A stretch of DNA of 9,870 nucleotides from JAVEVF01 sp034005175 (GCA_034005175.1 JAVEVF010000070.1:1-9870); one strand, 5' to 3'; shown: positions 1-7,087, numbered from the stretch's first letter. Notes: generated from the sequence alone by a model not told the origin. Made by a program: numbers and translations.

Positions 1-638
1 AACTTGTGCACTGGGTCTGAGTACGTCTTGTTGAACACCACGATGACCGCCGTCGTATTCTCGTCGACGTCGGTGGAGACGATCTCGCACTGCTTATGGG
101 TGATCTTGTCGAGTTCCTCTTTCAGCAGCTCAAGCGCTGACTTGTACCTGCGCTCGACAAGCAGCGCTACCGATTCGTACGCACCCGTCGTAACGATCTG
201 CTTGGCGAGTGGCTGGATCTTCTGAAGGATGGGTTCATACCGAGCGAGCAGCGTAAGCTCGGACTCGAGGTTCGTACGCGATGCCGCGAGCTCTGAGGTT
301 CGCTCCTCGACCTCCTCGATGACATCGGCCACCTCGCCCGAGAGCTCGCCTGTGTCTTTGGCGAACAGCTCATCGTACATCCGGCGCTTTGCGGCCGCGT
401 CGATACGTGCATCCTCACGGTGAAGCGCCTTGACGATGGCGCGCACTCGTATCAGCAGTTCCTCCATGCGTTCGAGGTCTTGTTGCTGCTGCTCGAAGAC
501 CTCCATGCGCTGCAGAGGGACCTCACCGGACCCGATCTTGCGCGACAAGTCCTCGATATGCAGCTTGCCCTGGTCGTGCAGAAGACTCACGACCTCGAAG
601 AAGTCGTTCTTCGGGCCGATGATCTCGACCTTGGCCAT
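1..638 (-). CDS. V-type ATP synthase subunit I, N-terminal part (partial)
   Basis: The first 212 residues of an ATG-started protein that runs off the left edge of the window. It begins MAKVEIIGPKNDFFEVV and goes straight into a helical, charged region (EVFEQQQQDLERMEELLIRVRAIV, then EVADVIEEVEERTSEL), followed by a mixed segment ending near FNKTYSDP. This matches the cytoplasmic N-terminal half of V/A-type ATPase subunit I (the a-subunit homologue), which links the peripheral stalk to the membrane rotor. The membrane-spanning C-terminal half would lie beyond position 1. It starts 55 nt after the small stalk-subunit gene, the usual order at the head of bacterial V-ATPase operons. The Shine-Dalgarno is only moderate (AGGTG, about 9 nt upstream). 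The family call rests on the start motif, coiled-coil character and neighbour, and I did not see the conserved membrane part. Confidence 0.85.
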   Translation of the reverse strand, partial: MAKVEIIGPKNDFFEVVSLLHDQGKLHIEDLSRKIGSGEVPLQRMEVFEQQQQDLERMEELLIRVRAIVKALHREDARIDAAAKRRMYDELFAKDTGELSGEVADVIEEVEERTSELAASRTNLESELTLLARYEPILQKIQPLAKQIVTTGAYESVALLVERRYKSALELLKEELDKITHKQCEIVSTDVDENTTAVIVVFNKTYSDPVHK

Positions 639-693
639 TGGGACTAGCACCTGCGACACCCCCCGGTTCAACCGTTGGAGCCCACACGCGACA

Positions 694-1062
694 CTAGACG
701 CGCGTCACTACTTCGACCACGTACTCGACCGCCTTGTCCATTCGATCGCCGACAGCCCCCCGGAGCGCCTCAACCGACTGCCCTGCATCCTCGCGGACCT
801 TTGCGACGTCAATCTCGACCTGGGCTGCCACGCGCGTCTCTTCTTCCGCAGAAAGACGTTCGCCCTCGACACCGGCTTTCTGGACGATCTCAACTGCTTT
901 GCGACGCGCGTCAGCAACGATCTCCTCGGCCTCTTTCTTGGCCTCGAGCACGCGCCCCGAGATCTCCATCTCCTTCTCACGGATAAGGTGGAGCGGCGAG
1001 TTCACATCCGCTACCACCGTTTCTTTGTGGAACTGATACTCCTCAAGGACCTTTTCGTCCAC
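694..1062 (-). CDS. V-type ATP synthase peripheral-stalk subunit (G/H, NtpF-like)
   Basis: A 122-residue, highly charged, almost entirely helical protein with a long run of E/A/R/K heptad-like sequence (EISGRVLEAKKEAEEIVADA and onward) and no membrane segment or signal peptide. This is the profile of the small stalk subunit (NtpF in Enterococcus, AtpG in Thermus) that forms a right-handed coiled coil with subunit E and holds the catalytic head still. The start is GTG at 1062, preceded by a good Shine-Dalgarno (GGGGGTGG) a few bases upstream. It is followed by subunit I, matching the F/G-I-K-E-C order known for V-ATPase operons. Because low-complexity coiled coils resemble one another, the assignment depends partly on the downstream gene. 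It begins 133 nt after alr and probably opens a separate transcription unit. Confidence 0.8.
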   Translation of the reverse strand: MDEKVLEEYQFHKETVVADVNSPLHLIREKEMEISGRVLEAKKEAEEIVADARRKAVEIVQKAGVEGERLSAEEETRVAAQVEIDVAKVREDAGQSVEALRGAVGDRMDKAVEYVVEVVTRV

Positions 1063-1088
1063 TATCCACCCCCTATGTCACCGTATTG

Positions 1089-1130
1089 GGAGCAGGGCAA
1101 CCTCGCAGAAGACGCGAGTAGCAGCCCTCC
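1089..1130 (-). other. Imperfect stem-loop between alr and the V-ATPase operon
   Basis: Read on the minus strand, CTCGC (1114-1118) pairs with GCGAG (1102-1106) around a 7-nt loop. An outer stem pairs GGGC (1124-1127) with GCCC (1095-1098), and GGA/TCC closes the base with internal bulges. It lies about 65 nt past the alr stop codon and about 25 nt before the stalk-subunit start. No run of T follows, so it is not a classical intrinsic terminator. It may mark the end of the alr transcript or shape the leader of the ATPase message. The pairing is seen directly, while the role is unknown. Confidence 0.4.
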
Positions 1131-1195
1131 ATCAGTCTGTTTCGGCTTATGGAAGTCCGTTCCTTCTCACAACTCGTATCGGTTTCGCCTGCAGC

Positions 1196-2317
1196 TCACC
1201 GATCATATGATCTCGGCAACCGCATGCCGAATGCGCAAGCCATCTCATAGTTGATGGTGTGTGCCGCTGCTGCCAGCTCGTCCATGCTGATGCGGTCTTC
1301 GCCCTGCGTGCCGACGAGAACAGCTTCGTCGCCGATGGCCACCTCGACGTTGCGCGGTACCTCGATCATGAGCTGGTCCATGCAGACACGCCCGACCTGT
1401 GGGCATCTGACACCGTGTATGAGGACGTCCATGCCATTGGAGAGCATGCGGTGCACGCCGTCGGCATAGCCGAGCGGCAGGGTGGCGATGGTTGCCGGCG
1501 CCGCAGCTCTCCACGTCAGCCCGTAGCTCACACCCTCCCCCATGCCGATGCGCTTCACGAGCGTCACCCGTGTGCTCACCGTCATGGCGGGCTGCAGAGC
1601 GATGCACTCGTACGTTGAGCGCGCCGGATGCAGGCCGTAAAGCGCGATCCCACAGCGCACCATGTCGAAGTGCGCGTCTGGGTGCAAGATCGTCCCCGCA
1701 CTGTTGCAGGCGTGCACGATGCCGGGGTTGACTCCCTCGTCACGCATGCGCATGACAACCTCGCGAAAGATCGAGAGCTGTGTTTCGAAGTCCCAGTCGC
1801 CAGGCACCTCCGCCGTCGCGAAGTGCGTCATCACGCCTTCCATGCGCAGTCCTGCGGTATGCGAGAGTGCTGCGGCGAAGGCTGGCGCATCGGTGGCGGG
1901 GACGCCGATGCGGTGCATGCCCGTATCTACCTTCAGGTGCACGCGTGCGCTCACTCCAGCGGCTACGGCAGCCTGTCCGAGTGCTTCGGCGAACGGAGCC
2001 GTGGTGACTGTCGGGATGAGGTCGTGCTCGATCAGATGTTGTGCCGCTGCCGCCGGTGGCTCGGAAAGCACGTGGAGGGGTGCGTCGATGCCCGCTTCGC
2101 GCAGCTCAACAGCCTCTCTGACCGTCGCGACTCCCAACCGGTCAGCCCCTGCGTCAAGCGCCGCTCTTGCCACAGGCAATGCCCCGTGTCCATAACCGTC
2201 GGCCTTCACCACCGCCATGAACAATGTCCTTGGCGCGATGAGCGCGCGTAGCGCACGCGCGTTCATAGCGACCGCCCCTAGATCGATAGCCGCACGGGCC
2301 CATCGGTCATCGGCCAT
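1196..2317 (-). CDS. alr: Alanine racemase
   Basis: A 373-residue PLP-dependent fold-type III racemase that interconverts L- and D-alanine in the cytoplasm and supplies D-Ala for peptidoglycan. The PLP lysine lies in VVKADGYGHG (Lys38) and the opposing catalytic tyrosine in GEGVSYGLTW (Tyr265). The pyridine-contacting arginine is in MVRCGIALYG (Arg221). HLKVDTGMHRIG and CMDQLMIEV are also family motifs. The barrel fills the N-terminal two thirds and the beta domain follows. Length is normal for the family and the protein appears intact. The ATG start is 7 nt after the stop of the CBS-domain gene, and its Shine-Dalgarno (GAGGAGGG) lies inside the last codons of that gene, so the two are almost certainly co-transcribed and probably translationally coupled. 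Confidence 0.97.
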   Translation of the reverse strand: MADDRWARAAIDLGAVAMNARALRALIAPRTLFMAVVKADGYGHGALPVARAALDAGADRLGVATVREAVELREAGIDAPLHVLSEPPAAAAQHLIEHDLIPTVTTAPFAEALGQAAVAAGVSARVHLKVDTGMHRIGVPATDAPAFAAALSHTAGLRMEGVMTHFATAEVPGDWDFETQLSIFREVVMRMRDEGVNPGIVHACNSAGTILHPDAHFDMVRCGIALYGLHPARSTYECIALQPAMTVSTRVTLVKRIGMGEGVSYGLTWRAAAPATIATLPLGYADGVHRMLSNGMDVLIHGVRCPQVGRVCMDQLMIEVPRNVEVAIGDEAVLVGTQGEDRISMDELAAAAHTINYEMACAFGMRLPRSYDR

Positions 2318-2324
2318 GCCGTGC

Positions 2325-2789
2325 CTAACCCTCCTCGGTCAGAAGAGAGCGGACGATGTCTGACTTGCTGACGACACCCACAAGCTTCGTGCCCTCAAGC
2401 ACTGGGAGGCGGCTCACGTCGCGCTCGACCAGCAGCGTCGCGGCGTCTTCGACGGGCGCGTCCACCTGGATGGTGAGCGGGTCGCGCGTCATCACATCAC
2501 GAACGGTTGCTGCCACCGCCTTCTTCAGCTCCGACTCGAAGCGAGCGGTCGCTGGGGGGTACAGGATGTAGCCGTCCAGCAGGTGCAGGTACGTCGGGAA
2601 CTCAAGCTTGACATCCTGCATGATGAGGTCGCCCTCGGTCACGATCCCGATGAGCGAGCCATCCTCGAGCACCGGCAGCGCGCCTATGTGCTCGTCGACC
2701 ATCAGGTGGGCGGCCTCGGTCACGCTGACGTGAGGCTCCACCGTCACGGGCTTGGTGCTCATGATGTCGCGTACGGTGCGGTGTGCCAT
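2325..2789 (-). CDS. Two-CBS-domain protein of unknown ligand
   Basis: A 154-residue soluble protein made of a Bateman module only. The first CBS domain covers about residues 7-55 (VRDIMSTKPVTVEP through GIVTEGDLI) and the second about 97-148 (VRDVMTRDPLTIQV through GVVSKSDIV). They are joined by a roughly 40-residue linker containing FPTYLHLLDGYILYPP, a linker type seen in stand-alone bacterial CBS proteins. CBS pairs usually bind adenosine-containing ligands (AMP, ATP, NADH or SAM) and act as sensors, but no effector domain is attached here. An upstream ATG would give 20 more residues. I chose the internal ATG because a strong Shine-Dalgarno (AAGGAGG, 2798-2804) lies 8 nt before it and MAHRTVRDIM is the normal start of this family. 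It sits between nnr and alr and is closely coupled to alr. Confidence 0.9.
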   Translation of the reverse strand: MAHRTVRDIMSTKPVTVEPHVSVTEAAHLMVDEHIGALPVLEDGSLIGIVTEGDLIMQDVKLEFPTYLHLLDGYILYPPATARFESELKKAVAATVRDVMTRDPLTIQVDAPVEDAATLLVERDVSRLPVLEGTKLVGVVSKSDIVRSLLTEEG

Positions 2790-2839
2790 CGTTCCTGCCT
2801 CCTTCATCGTCCGGCAGATGCCACCGGAAGCGGTATGGT

Positions 2840-4372
2840 TCAGATGCACTCATCAAGCTCGCGGATGGCCGCTGGCAGATACACCAGCACGTCCTCGGCT
2901 ATCACAGCAAGCTGACTGAGCGCCTCTGATGCGTGGCCGCCGGCACGGCCGTGCAGATACGTGCCGAGTGCGGCGGCCTCAAACCCCTCGAGTCCCTGAG
3001 CGAGCAGCGCGCCCACCATTCCGGCGAGCACGTCGCCAGTCCCCGCAGTGGCGAGCTCGGGCCCCCCCACACGCGTCACCACCTGCCTGTCCGCATCGCT
3101 CACCACTGTGCGCGCGCCCTTTAGCACACATGTGAGATGTGGCCCGGTCAGCTCACGCCCGTAGGATAGCCTATCGGACTGCACCGCTGCGGGCGTTGAA
3201 TCGCAGAGGCGCGCAAGTTCCCCAGGATGTGGGGTTATCACCGTGGGAGAGGACCGCGCGCGCAGCAGCCCAGCATCACCCACGAGCGCGTTCAAGCCGT
3301 CAGCGTCTACGACGAGAGCGCGCCCCGATGACGCTACGACAGACCTCGCCACGGCGACGGCACCAGGCGAGCTGGTCATCCCGGGGCCGAGGACTACCGC
3401 ATCAAAGCTTCCCGCAAGGTCCAGTGCCCTGCCGACGGCCCCCTCGCCGAAGGCGCCCGACTCGTCCTCTGGCAGCCCTATGATGATCGCCGAGGTGAGT
3501 TTCGCCTGCAGAATGGGCACGACGGGCTCGGGAACAGCCACCACCACATACCCGGCACCTGCTCTCTGCGCACCTGATGCAGCTAGTGTCGCTGCCCCAG
3601 GAAACGCCTGCGAACCCGCGACCACAAGCACGCGACCACGCGTGTTCTTGTGGGATTCAGGGCTCGGACGGGGCAGCAAGCTACGATAGTCAGCGCGACC
3701 CCACAGCTCGAGAGCACCTTTCGGTCGGAGAAGCGCCGGCAGCACGCCGAGGTCGGCCACCACGATCTCACCGGCGTGTGCCGCACCGGGGTACAACACG
3801 CATCCGGTCTTTGGCGCCAGGAAGGTGACGGTCACGTCGGCTTCAACGGCGCTGCCGAGGACTGCGCCCGTGGTGGCATCGACGCCAGAGGGGATGTCGG
3901 CCGCGATGACAAGCGCCGTGGTGGCGTTCATCTCCTCTATCCATCCATCAAGCGGTGCGCGAACCTCACCGCTGATGCCGATGCCGAGAAGCGCATCGAT
4001 GACCACGTCGTGCCCCGCAAGCGCACCTCTGATGGGCGGCTGGCCTGCCACCACCTTGACGCGCACGCCTGCACCAAGCGCAGCGCGTGCAGCGTCGCCC
4101 GCGAGAGTGGCGAGATGCTCGGGTGGCACGGTGGAAAAGACCGTGACCTCGCGAGACGCATCGTGCAGCGTCCTTGCAGCAACCCACCCATCGCCACCGT
4201 TGTTGCCGCCGCCGCACACCACCGCCACGCTGCCATCCGCTGCGCGTCGCATCGCCTCTTCGGCCAGGCGCGTACCAGCACGCTTCATCAGCTCGCCGAG
4301 GGTGACCGTCCCTGCTGCAACCGCTGTCTCCTCGGCTTCGCGCGCTTGGGCAGCGGTCAGTGCGTGGATCAC
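2840..4372 (-). CDS. nnrD: Bifunctional NAD(P)H-hydrate epimerase / ADP-dependent NAD(P)H-hydrate dehydratase
   Basis: A 510-residue fusion of the two nicotinamide-nucleotide repair enzymes. The N-terminal YjeF-N domain (about 1-215) epimerises R- and S-NAD(P)HX and shows GGGNNGGDG (54-62), VVIDALLG (122-129) and the ADIPSGVDATTG segment (158-169). The C-terminal ribokinase-like domain (about 240-505) dehydrates S-NAD(P)HX using ADP and shows GRVLVVAGS, VLGPGMT, VVDADGLNAL, ITPHPGELARL and the catalytic ATAGTGDVLAG (Asp447). The same fusion occurs in E. coli as Nnr (YjeF). Upstream codons are open to 4498, but that extension overlaps acpS and the 4399-4420 hairpin. The GTG at 4372, with an AGGAGG Shine-Dalgarno at 4377-4382, is the better start. 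It is followed after 50 nt by the CBS gene and then alr, a common neighbourhood in Gram-positive bacteria. Confidence 0.95.
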   Translation of the reverse strand: MIHALTAAQAREAEETAVAAGTVTLGELMKRAGTRLAEEAMRRAADGSVAVVCGGGNNGGDGWVAARTLHDASREVTVFSTVPPEHLATLAGDAARAALGAGVRVKVVAGQPPIRGALAGHDVVIDALLGIGISGEVRAPLDGWIEEMNATTALVIAADIPSGVDATTGAVLGSAVEADVTVTFLAPKTGCVLYPGAAHAGEIVVADLGVLPALLRPKGALELWGRADYRSLLPRPSPESHKNTRGRVLVVAGSQAFPGAATLAASGAQRAGAGYVVVAVPEPVVPILQAKLTSAIIIGLPEDESGAFGEGAVGRALDLAGSFDAVVLGPGMTSSPGAVAVARSVVASSGRALVVDADGLNALVGDAGLLRARSSPTVITPHPGELARLCDSTPAAVQSDRLSYGRELTGPHLTCVLKGARTVVSDADRQVVTRVGGPELATAGTGDVLAGMVGALLAQGLEGFEAAALGTYLHGRAGGHASEALSQLAVIAEDVLVYLPAAIRELDECI

Positions 4373-4376
4373 GGCG

Positions 4377-4382
4377 CCTCCT
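4377..4382 (-). promoter_or_regulatory. Shine-Dalgarno deciding the nnr GTG start
   Basis: AGGAGG on the minus strand, 4 nt upstream of the GTG at 4372. No comparable site precedes the longer upstream reading frame. It therefore fixes the start of the epimerase/dehydratase gene outside the acpS coding region. Confidence 0.75.
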
Positions 4383-4398
4383 ATTGCCTGGCTGCGAG

Positions 4399-4420
4399 CC
4401 GGCCCCCTCACGGGGGCCGG
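4399..4420 (-). terminator. Perfect 9-bp GC hairpin after acpS (possible U-less terminator)
   Basis: On the minus strand CCGGCCCCC (4412-4420) pairs perfectly with GGGGGCCGG (4399-4407) around GTGA, a GNRA-type tetraloop. It begins only 4 nt after the acpS stop and ends 16 nt before the nnr Shine-Dalgarno. It is followed by CTCGCAGCC rather than T residues, so it is not a classical intrinsic terminator. U-less hairpins have been proposed as terminators or processing sites in high-GC Gram-positive bacteria. It could end, attenuate or protect the acpS message. The pairing is certain, the role is inferred. Confidence 0.55.
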
Positions 4421-4424
4421 AAGC

Positions 4425-4922
4425 TCACTCTGTATCTGTTGTATCCCCCACCTCGACCTCGGCAAGCAGGGCGCGCGCCTCCTTGAACGAGGCGGCAAGC
4501 TCGGCCCGAGGGTCGGGCGGGGACTCCTTGGGCTTCGGACGGCTTTCTTCGGTGATTGCGACTGCCGAAGCTACCGCCGTCGCGTGGGTGAAGGACAGCG
4601 AGAGGTGCATCTCCACGACACCGCGCTCTTGGGCCACCTCGGCAGCTCGACCGCTCAGATGCGGCACGGGCCTGCCACGTTCATCGCGCATAACCTCGAC
4701 ATCGGTGAAGCGCATCCCCGAAAAGCCGGTGCCGAGCGCCTTGAGCACCGCTTCTTTTGCAGCGAAACGCATCGCGTAGTGGATCTCGGGCTTGTTGCGC
4801 CCGTCGCAGTACTCGCGCTCGGCCGCCGAGAAGATGCGCTCCTTCATCGCAGGCCGCCGCTCAAGCGCACGGCGCATCCGCTCGATTTCGACGATGTCGA
4901 CGCCTAGGCCGGTGATGGACAC
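4425..4922 (-). CDS. acpS: Holo-[acyl-carrier-protein] synthase with C-terminal tail
   Basis: A 165-residue 4'-phosphopantetheinyl transferase of the AcpS type, which moves phosphopantetheine from CoA to a serine of apo-ACP to activate it for fatty-acid synthesis. GLGVDIVEIERM carries the metal-binding Asp9, and RFAAKEAVLKALG (52-64) carries Glu57 and the following lysine. The fold ends at about residue 126 after HLSLSFTHATAVASAVAI. Typical AcpS proteins are roughly 115-130 residues, so about 38 residues are extra. The tail is Pro/Lys-rich (RPKPKESPPDPR) and then acidic and helical, with no recognisable domain. The start is GTG, 9 nt after the glmS stop, with only a weak Shine-Dalgarno, so translation may be coupled to glmS. 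A compact hairpin follows the stop. Confidence 0.94.
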   Translation of the reverse strand: MSITGLGVDIVEIERMRRALERRPAMKERIFSAAEREYCDGRNKPEIHYAMRFAAKEAVLKALGTGFSGMRFTDVEVMRDERGRPVPHLSGRAAEVAQERGVVEMHLSLSFTHATAVASAVAITEESRPKPKESPPDPRAELAASFKEARALLAEVEVGDTTDTE

Positions 4923-4931
4923 GTCGCTGCC

Positions 4932-6761
4932 CTACCCCACCATGACTGACTTCACGAGGTTGCGTGGCTGGTCAACGTTGCAGCCACGAACCTTAGCGAC
5001 ATAGTAGGCTAGAAGCTGCAGCGGCACCGTCACCGGAATCGCAGAAAGCGCTTCGCTCGCCGCCGGGACATACAAGACGTGTCTCGTATGCTTGCGAATC
5101 TCCTCGTCTCCCTGGGTAGCCACCGCGATAACCTCAGCACCGCGCGCACGCACTTCCTGGATGTTGTTGAGCGTCTTCTCGTATGTATTGCCCTGCGTCG
5201 CAATCACCACGATGGGCAGACCATCGGCTATGAGCGCGATGGGCCCATGCAGGATCTCGCCGGCCGGATACGCTTCAGCATGGACGTATGAGACCTCCTT
5301 GAGCTTGAGCGCGCCTTCCATGGCGATGGATGCTCCGATACCTCTGCCGAGGAACAGTGCCGAGCTTATGTGCGCAAACGTCTTGGCGCTCTCTTCTGCT
5401 GGGTCCAGGTTCTCGAGGATGGCAGCTACGTGCTCTGGGGTCTGTGCCAGCTCGGCCCACACACGCTCGATATCTTCTTGCTTCAAAGCACCACGCGCCT
5501 GAGCGAGCTTGAGAGCGAGCACGTACAAGGCTGCGATCTGCGTCGTGAAGGACTTCGTGGCCGCGATTCCGATCTCTGATCCGGCGTGGGTATAGATGAC
5601 GCCGTCGCTCTCGCGAGTCACTCGGCTTCCCACCACATTGGTGATGGCCAGGACCTTCGCTCCCCGCTCGCGTGCCTCACGCACCGCCGCAAGCGTATCG
5701 CCAGTCTCGCCAGACTGGGTGATAGCTACTACCAACGTCTCGTCATCCACGATGGGGTCTGAGTAGCGAAACTCCGAGGCGATCTCAACCGCTACAGGAA
5801 TGCGCGCCCACTGCTCGATGAGCGTCTTGGCGACCACGCCGGCGTGGTAAGACGTGCCACAGCCGATGATGAACACCCTGCCGATACTCGCCACCTGTTC
5901 TGGCGACATGTCAAGCTCGGAAAGCTGGATCTGCCCGTCCTCGCCCATCCGGCCACGAAGCGTCTCACGGATGGCTTGAGGTTGCTCGAAGATCTCTTTG
6001 AGCATGAAATGCTCGAATCCGCCCTTCTCCGCGGCCGCGAGGTCCCACTCGACATGTTCGATCTCAGGGGTTTCGACAGGCTGCCCCTCGGCAGTCATCA
6101 CATGAGCTCCTGATGCGGTGATCGTGGCGATCTCGCCATCGCGAAGGACGAGGACATCGCGCGTGTACTCCAAGACGGCGGGAATGTCGCTTGCCACGAC
6201 GCTCTCACCCTCGGCAAGGCCGATCACGATCTGGGAGTCCTTGCGCGCTGCAACAAGAGTGTCAGGGTGATCGAGATGCAGCACCACGAGCGCATAGCTT
6301 CCCTCGAGCCGCTGCACGGCCCGGCGAACCGCCTCAGTGATATCCCCCTCGAAGTATTCCTCGATGAGATGCGCCACGGCCTCGGTGTCCGTTTCCGATC
6401 GAAACACATGTCCGGCCGCCACAAGCTCGCTGCGCAGCTTCAGCTGGTTCTCGATGATGCCGTTGTGCACGACCGCGATCCTCCCCGTGCAATCGACGTG
6501 CGGGTGCGCGTTCTCCTCGCTGGGCCGACCATGTGTCGCCCAACGTGTGTGAGCGATACCCACCGTCCCATTCACGGGAGACTCGGCGATGGCTCGCTCG
6601 AGGTTGCCAAGCTCGCCGAGGCGACGCAGTACCTCAAGCCGACCTTCGTCGACCACAGCGATGCCTGCCGAATCATGCCCTCGATACTCCAGACGGCCAA
6701 GCCCGCGCACGAGCACGTCGCTGGCCTGCCTCTGGCCCACGTATCCAACGATTCCACACAT
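4932..6761 (-). CDS. glmS: Glutamine-fructose-6-phosphate aminotransferase (isomerizing)
   Basis: A 609-residue cytoplasmic enzyme making glucosamine-6-phosphate from fructose-6-phosphate and glutamine, the entry step to UDP-GlcNAc. The class II glutaminase domain occupies about residues 2-240, with the nucleophile Cys2 in MCGIVGYVG, HTRWATHG (71-78), NGIIEN (100-105) and SETDTE (122-127). Two SIS isomerase domains follow, with CGTSYHAG (301-308) and TQSGETGDT (348-356), and the usual C-terminal tail PRNLVKSV. An ATG 21 nt upstream is in frame, but the nucleophilic Cys must follow the initiator Met, so the start is 6761. A GAAGG Shine-Dalgarno at 6769-6773 lies 7 nt before it. Expression should be controlled by the ribozyme in its leader. 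acpS follows after 9 nt. Confidence 0.98.
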   Translation of the reverse strand: MCGIVGYVGQRQASDVLVRGLGRLEYRGHDSAGIAVVDEGRLEVLRRLGELGNLERAIAESPVNGTVGIAHTRWATHGRPSEENAHPHVDCTGRIAVVHNGIIENQLKLRSELVAAGHVFRSETDTEAVAHLIEEYFEGDITEAVRRAVQRLEGSYALVVLHLDHPDTLVAARKDSQIVIGLAEGESVVASDIPAVLEYTRDVLVLRDGEIATITASGAHVMTAEGQPVETPEIEHVEWDLAAAEKGGFEHFMLKEIFEQPQAIRETLRGRMGEDGQIQLSELDMSPEQVASIGRVFIIGCGTSYHAGVVAKTLIEQWARIPVAVEIASEFRYSDPIVDDETLVVAITQSGETGDTLAAVREARERGAKVLAITNVVGSRVTRESDGVIYTHAGSEIGIAATKSFTTQIAALYVLALKLAQARGALKQEDIERVWAELAQTPEHVAAILENLDPAEESAKTFAHISSALFLGRGIGASIAMEGALKLKEVSYVHAEAYPAGEILHGPIALIADGLPIVVIATQGNTYEKTLNNIQEVRARGAEVIAVATQGDEEIRKHTRHVLYVPAASEALSAIPVTVPLQLLAYYVAKVRGCNVDQPRNLVKSVMVG

Positions 6762-6852
6762 GTAGTTACCTTCTGTCTTCATTCAAGCACGCACTATGGC
6801 GTGGCTGGCACAAACAGGACTGGATTCCCCGCTGTCTGGCAGCGTGGAGCGA

Positions 6853-6867
6853 GAGCCGAATGGGCTC
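6853..6867 (-). other. Small stem-loop between the glmS ribozyme and glmS
   Basis: On the minus strand GAGCC (6863-6867) pairs with GGCTC (6853-6857) around a 5-nt loop, about 10 nt past the end of the ribozyme core. The rest of the roughly 110 nt down to the glmS Shine-Dalgarno shows no further clear structure and no open frame with a ribosome site. No T run follows, so there is no reason to call it a terminator. Confidence 0.35.
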
Positions 6868-6871
6868 CGAA

Positions 6872-7035
6872 GATAGATACCGTCTCGAAATCGCTTTGTT
6901 CCCGCAGTCGCCCATGGGGTTTGTCGATGTCGTCACGACCTCGGTATAGGGCCGGAGAGCCATCCGCCGAATGTTCGATCAGCTCTCTCCTCGTCGACTG
7001 GTGCAGACCTCCCTGCATCAGTCCTGGCGCTTCGT
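6872..7035 (-). ncRNA. glmS: glmS glucosamine-6-phosphate ribozyme/riboswitch
   Basis: This cis-acting RNA in the glmS leader uses glucosamine-6-phosphate as cofactor to cleave its own message, giving product feedback on GlmS. The conserved core is present in order on the minus strand. The cleavage motif A/GCGCC has the expected cut between 7031 and 7030. P1 (7023-6996) is a GACTG/CAGTC plus TGCAG/CTGCA hairpin with one mismatch. Next come GTCGACGAGGAGAG and ATCGAACATTCGGCGGATG, closely resembling the Bacillus sequence. Its GGCG can pair with CGCC at the cleavage site, and GGAGAG/CTCTCC forms P2. ATACCG (6942-6947) pairs with CGGTAT (6877-6882) as P3, enclosing a P4-like CCCCATGGGCGACTGCGGG and the conserved GAACAAAG. 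The ends are approximate. It lies about 110 nt ahead of the glmS start, inside a promoter-driven leader. Confidence 0.95.
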
Positions 7036-7087
7036 GCTTCCTCTCGCAGACGCGGCAACCTCCTTCGCTTCTGATGATCATCGGCCA

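Noticed and set aside
1063..1195. Possible promoter TTGTGA...CATAAG for the V-ATPase operon
   Set aside because: The spacer is only 15 bp and each hexamer matches about four of six bases. Not distinguishable from chance by eye.
430..1254. Plus-strand open frame of 274 codons opposite the V-ATPase genes
   Set aside because: It runs antisense to two genes in the expected order, crosses their intergenic gaps, lacks a family match and reads as Ser/Arg/Leu-rich shadow sequence common at high GC.
4373..4498. Longer N-terminus for the epimerase/dehydratase
   Set aside because: It would overlap acpS, translate the hairpin and add Arg/Pro-rich residues foreign to the family. The GTG at 4372 has a good ribosome site.
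3825..4907. Plus-strand open frame of 360 codons opposite nnr and acpS
   Set aside because: Composition is Ala/Ser/Arg-rich with no motif, and it overlaps two certain genes on the other strand and the 4399-4420 hairpin.
6766..7081. Two small minus-strand frames in the glmS leader, possible leader peptides
   Set aside because: They coincide with conserved ribozyme sequence, which explains the bases. Neither has a convincing Shine-Dalgarno.
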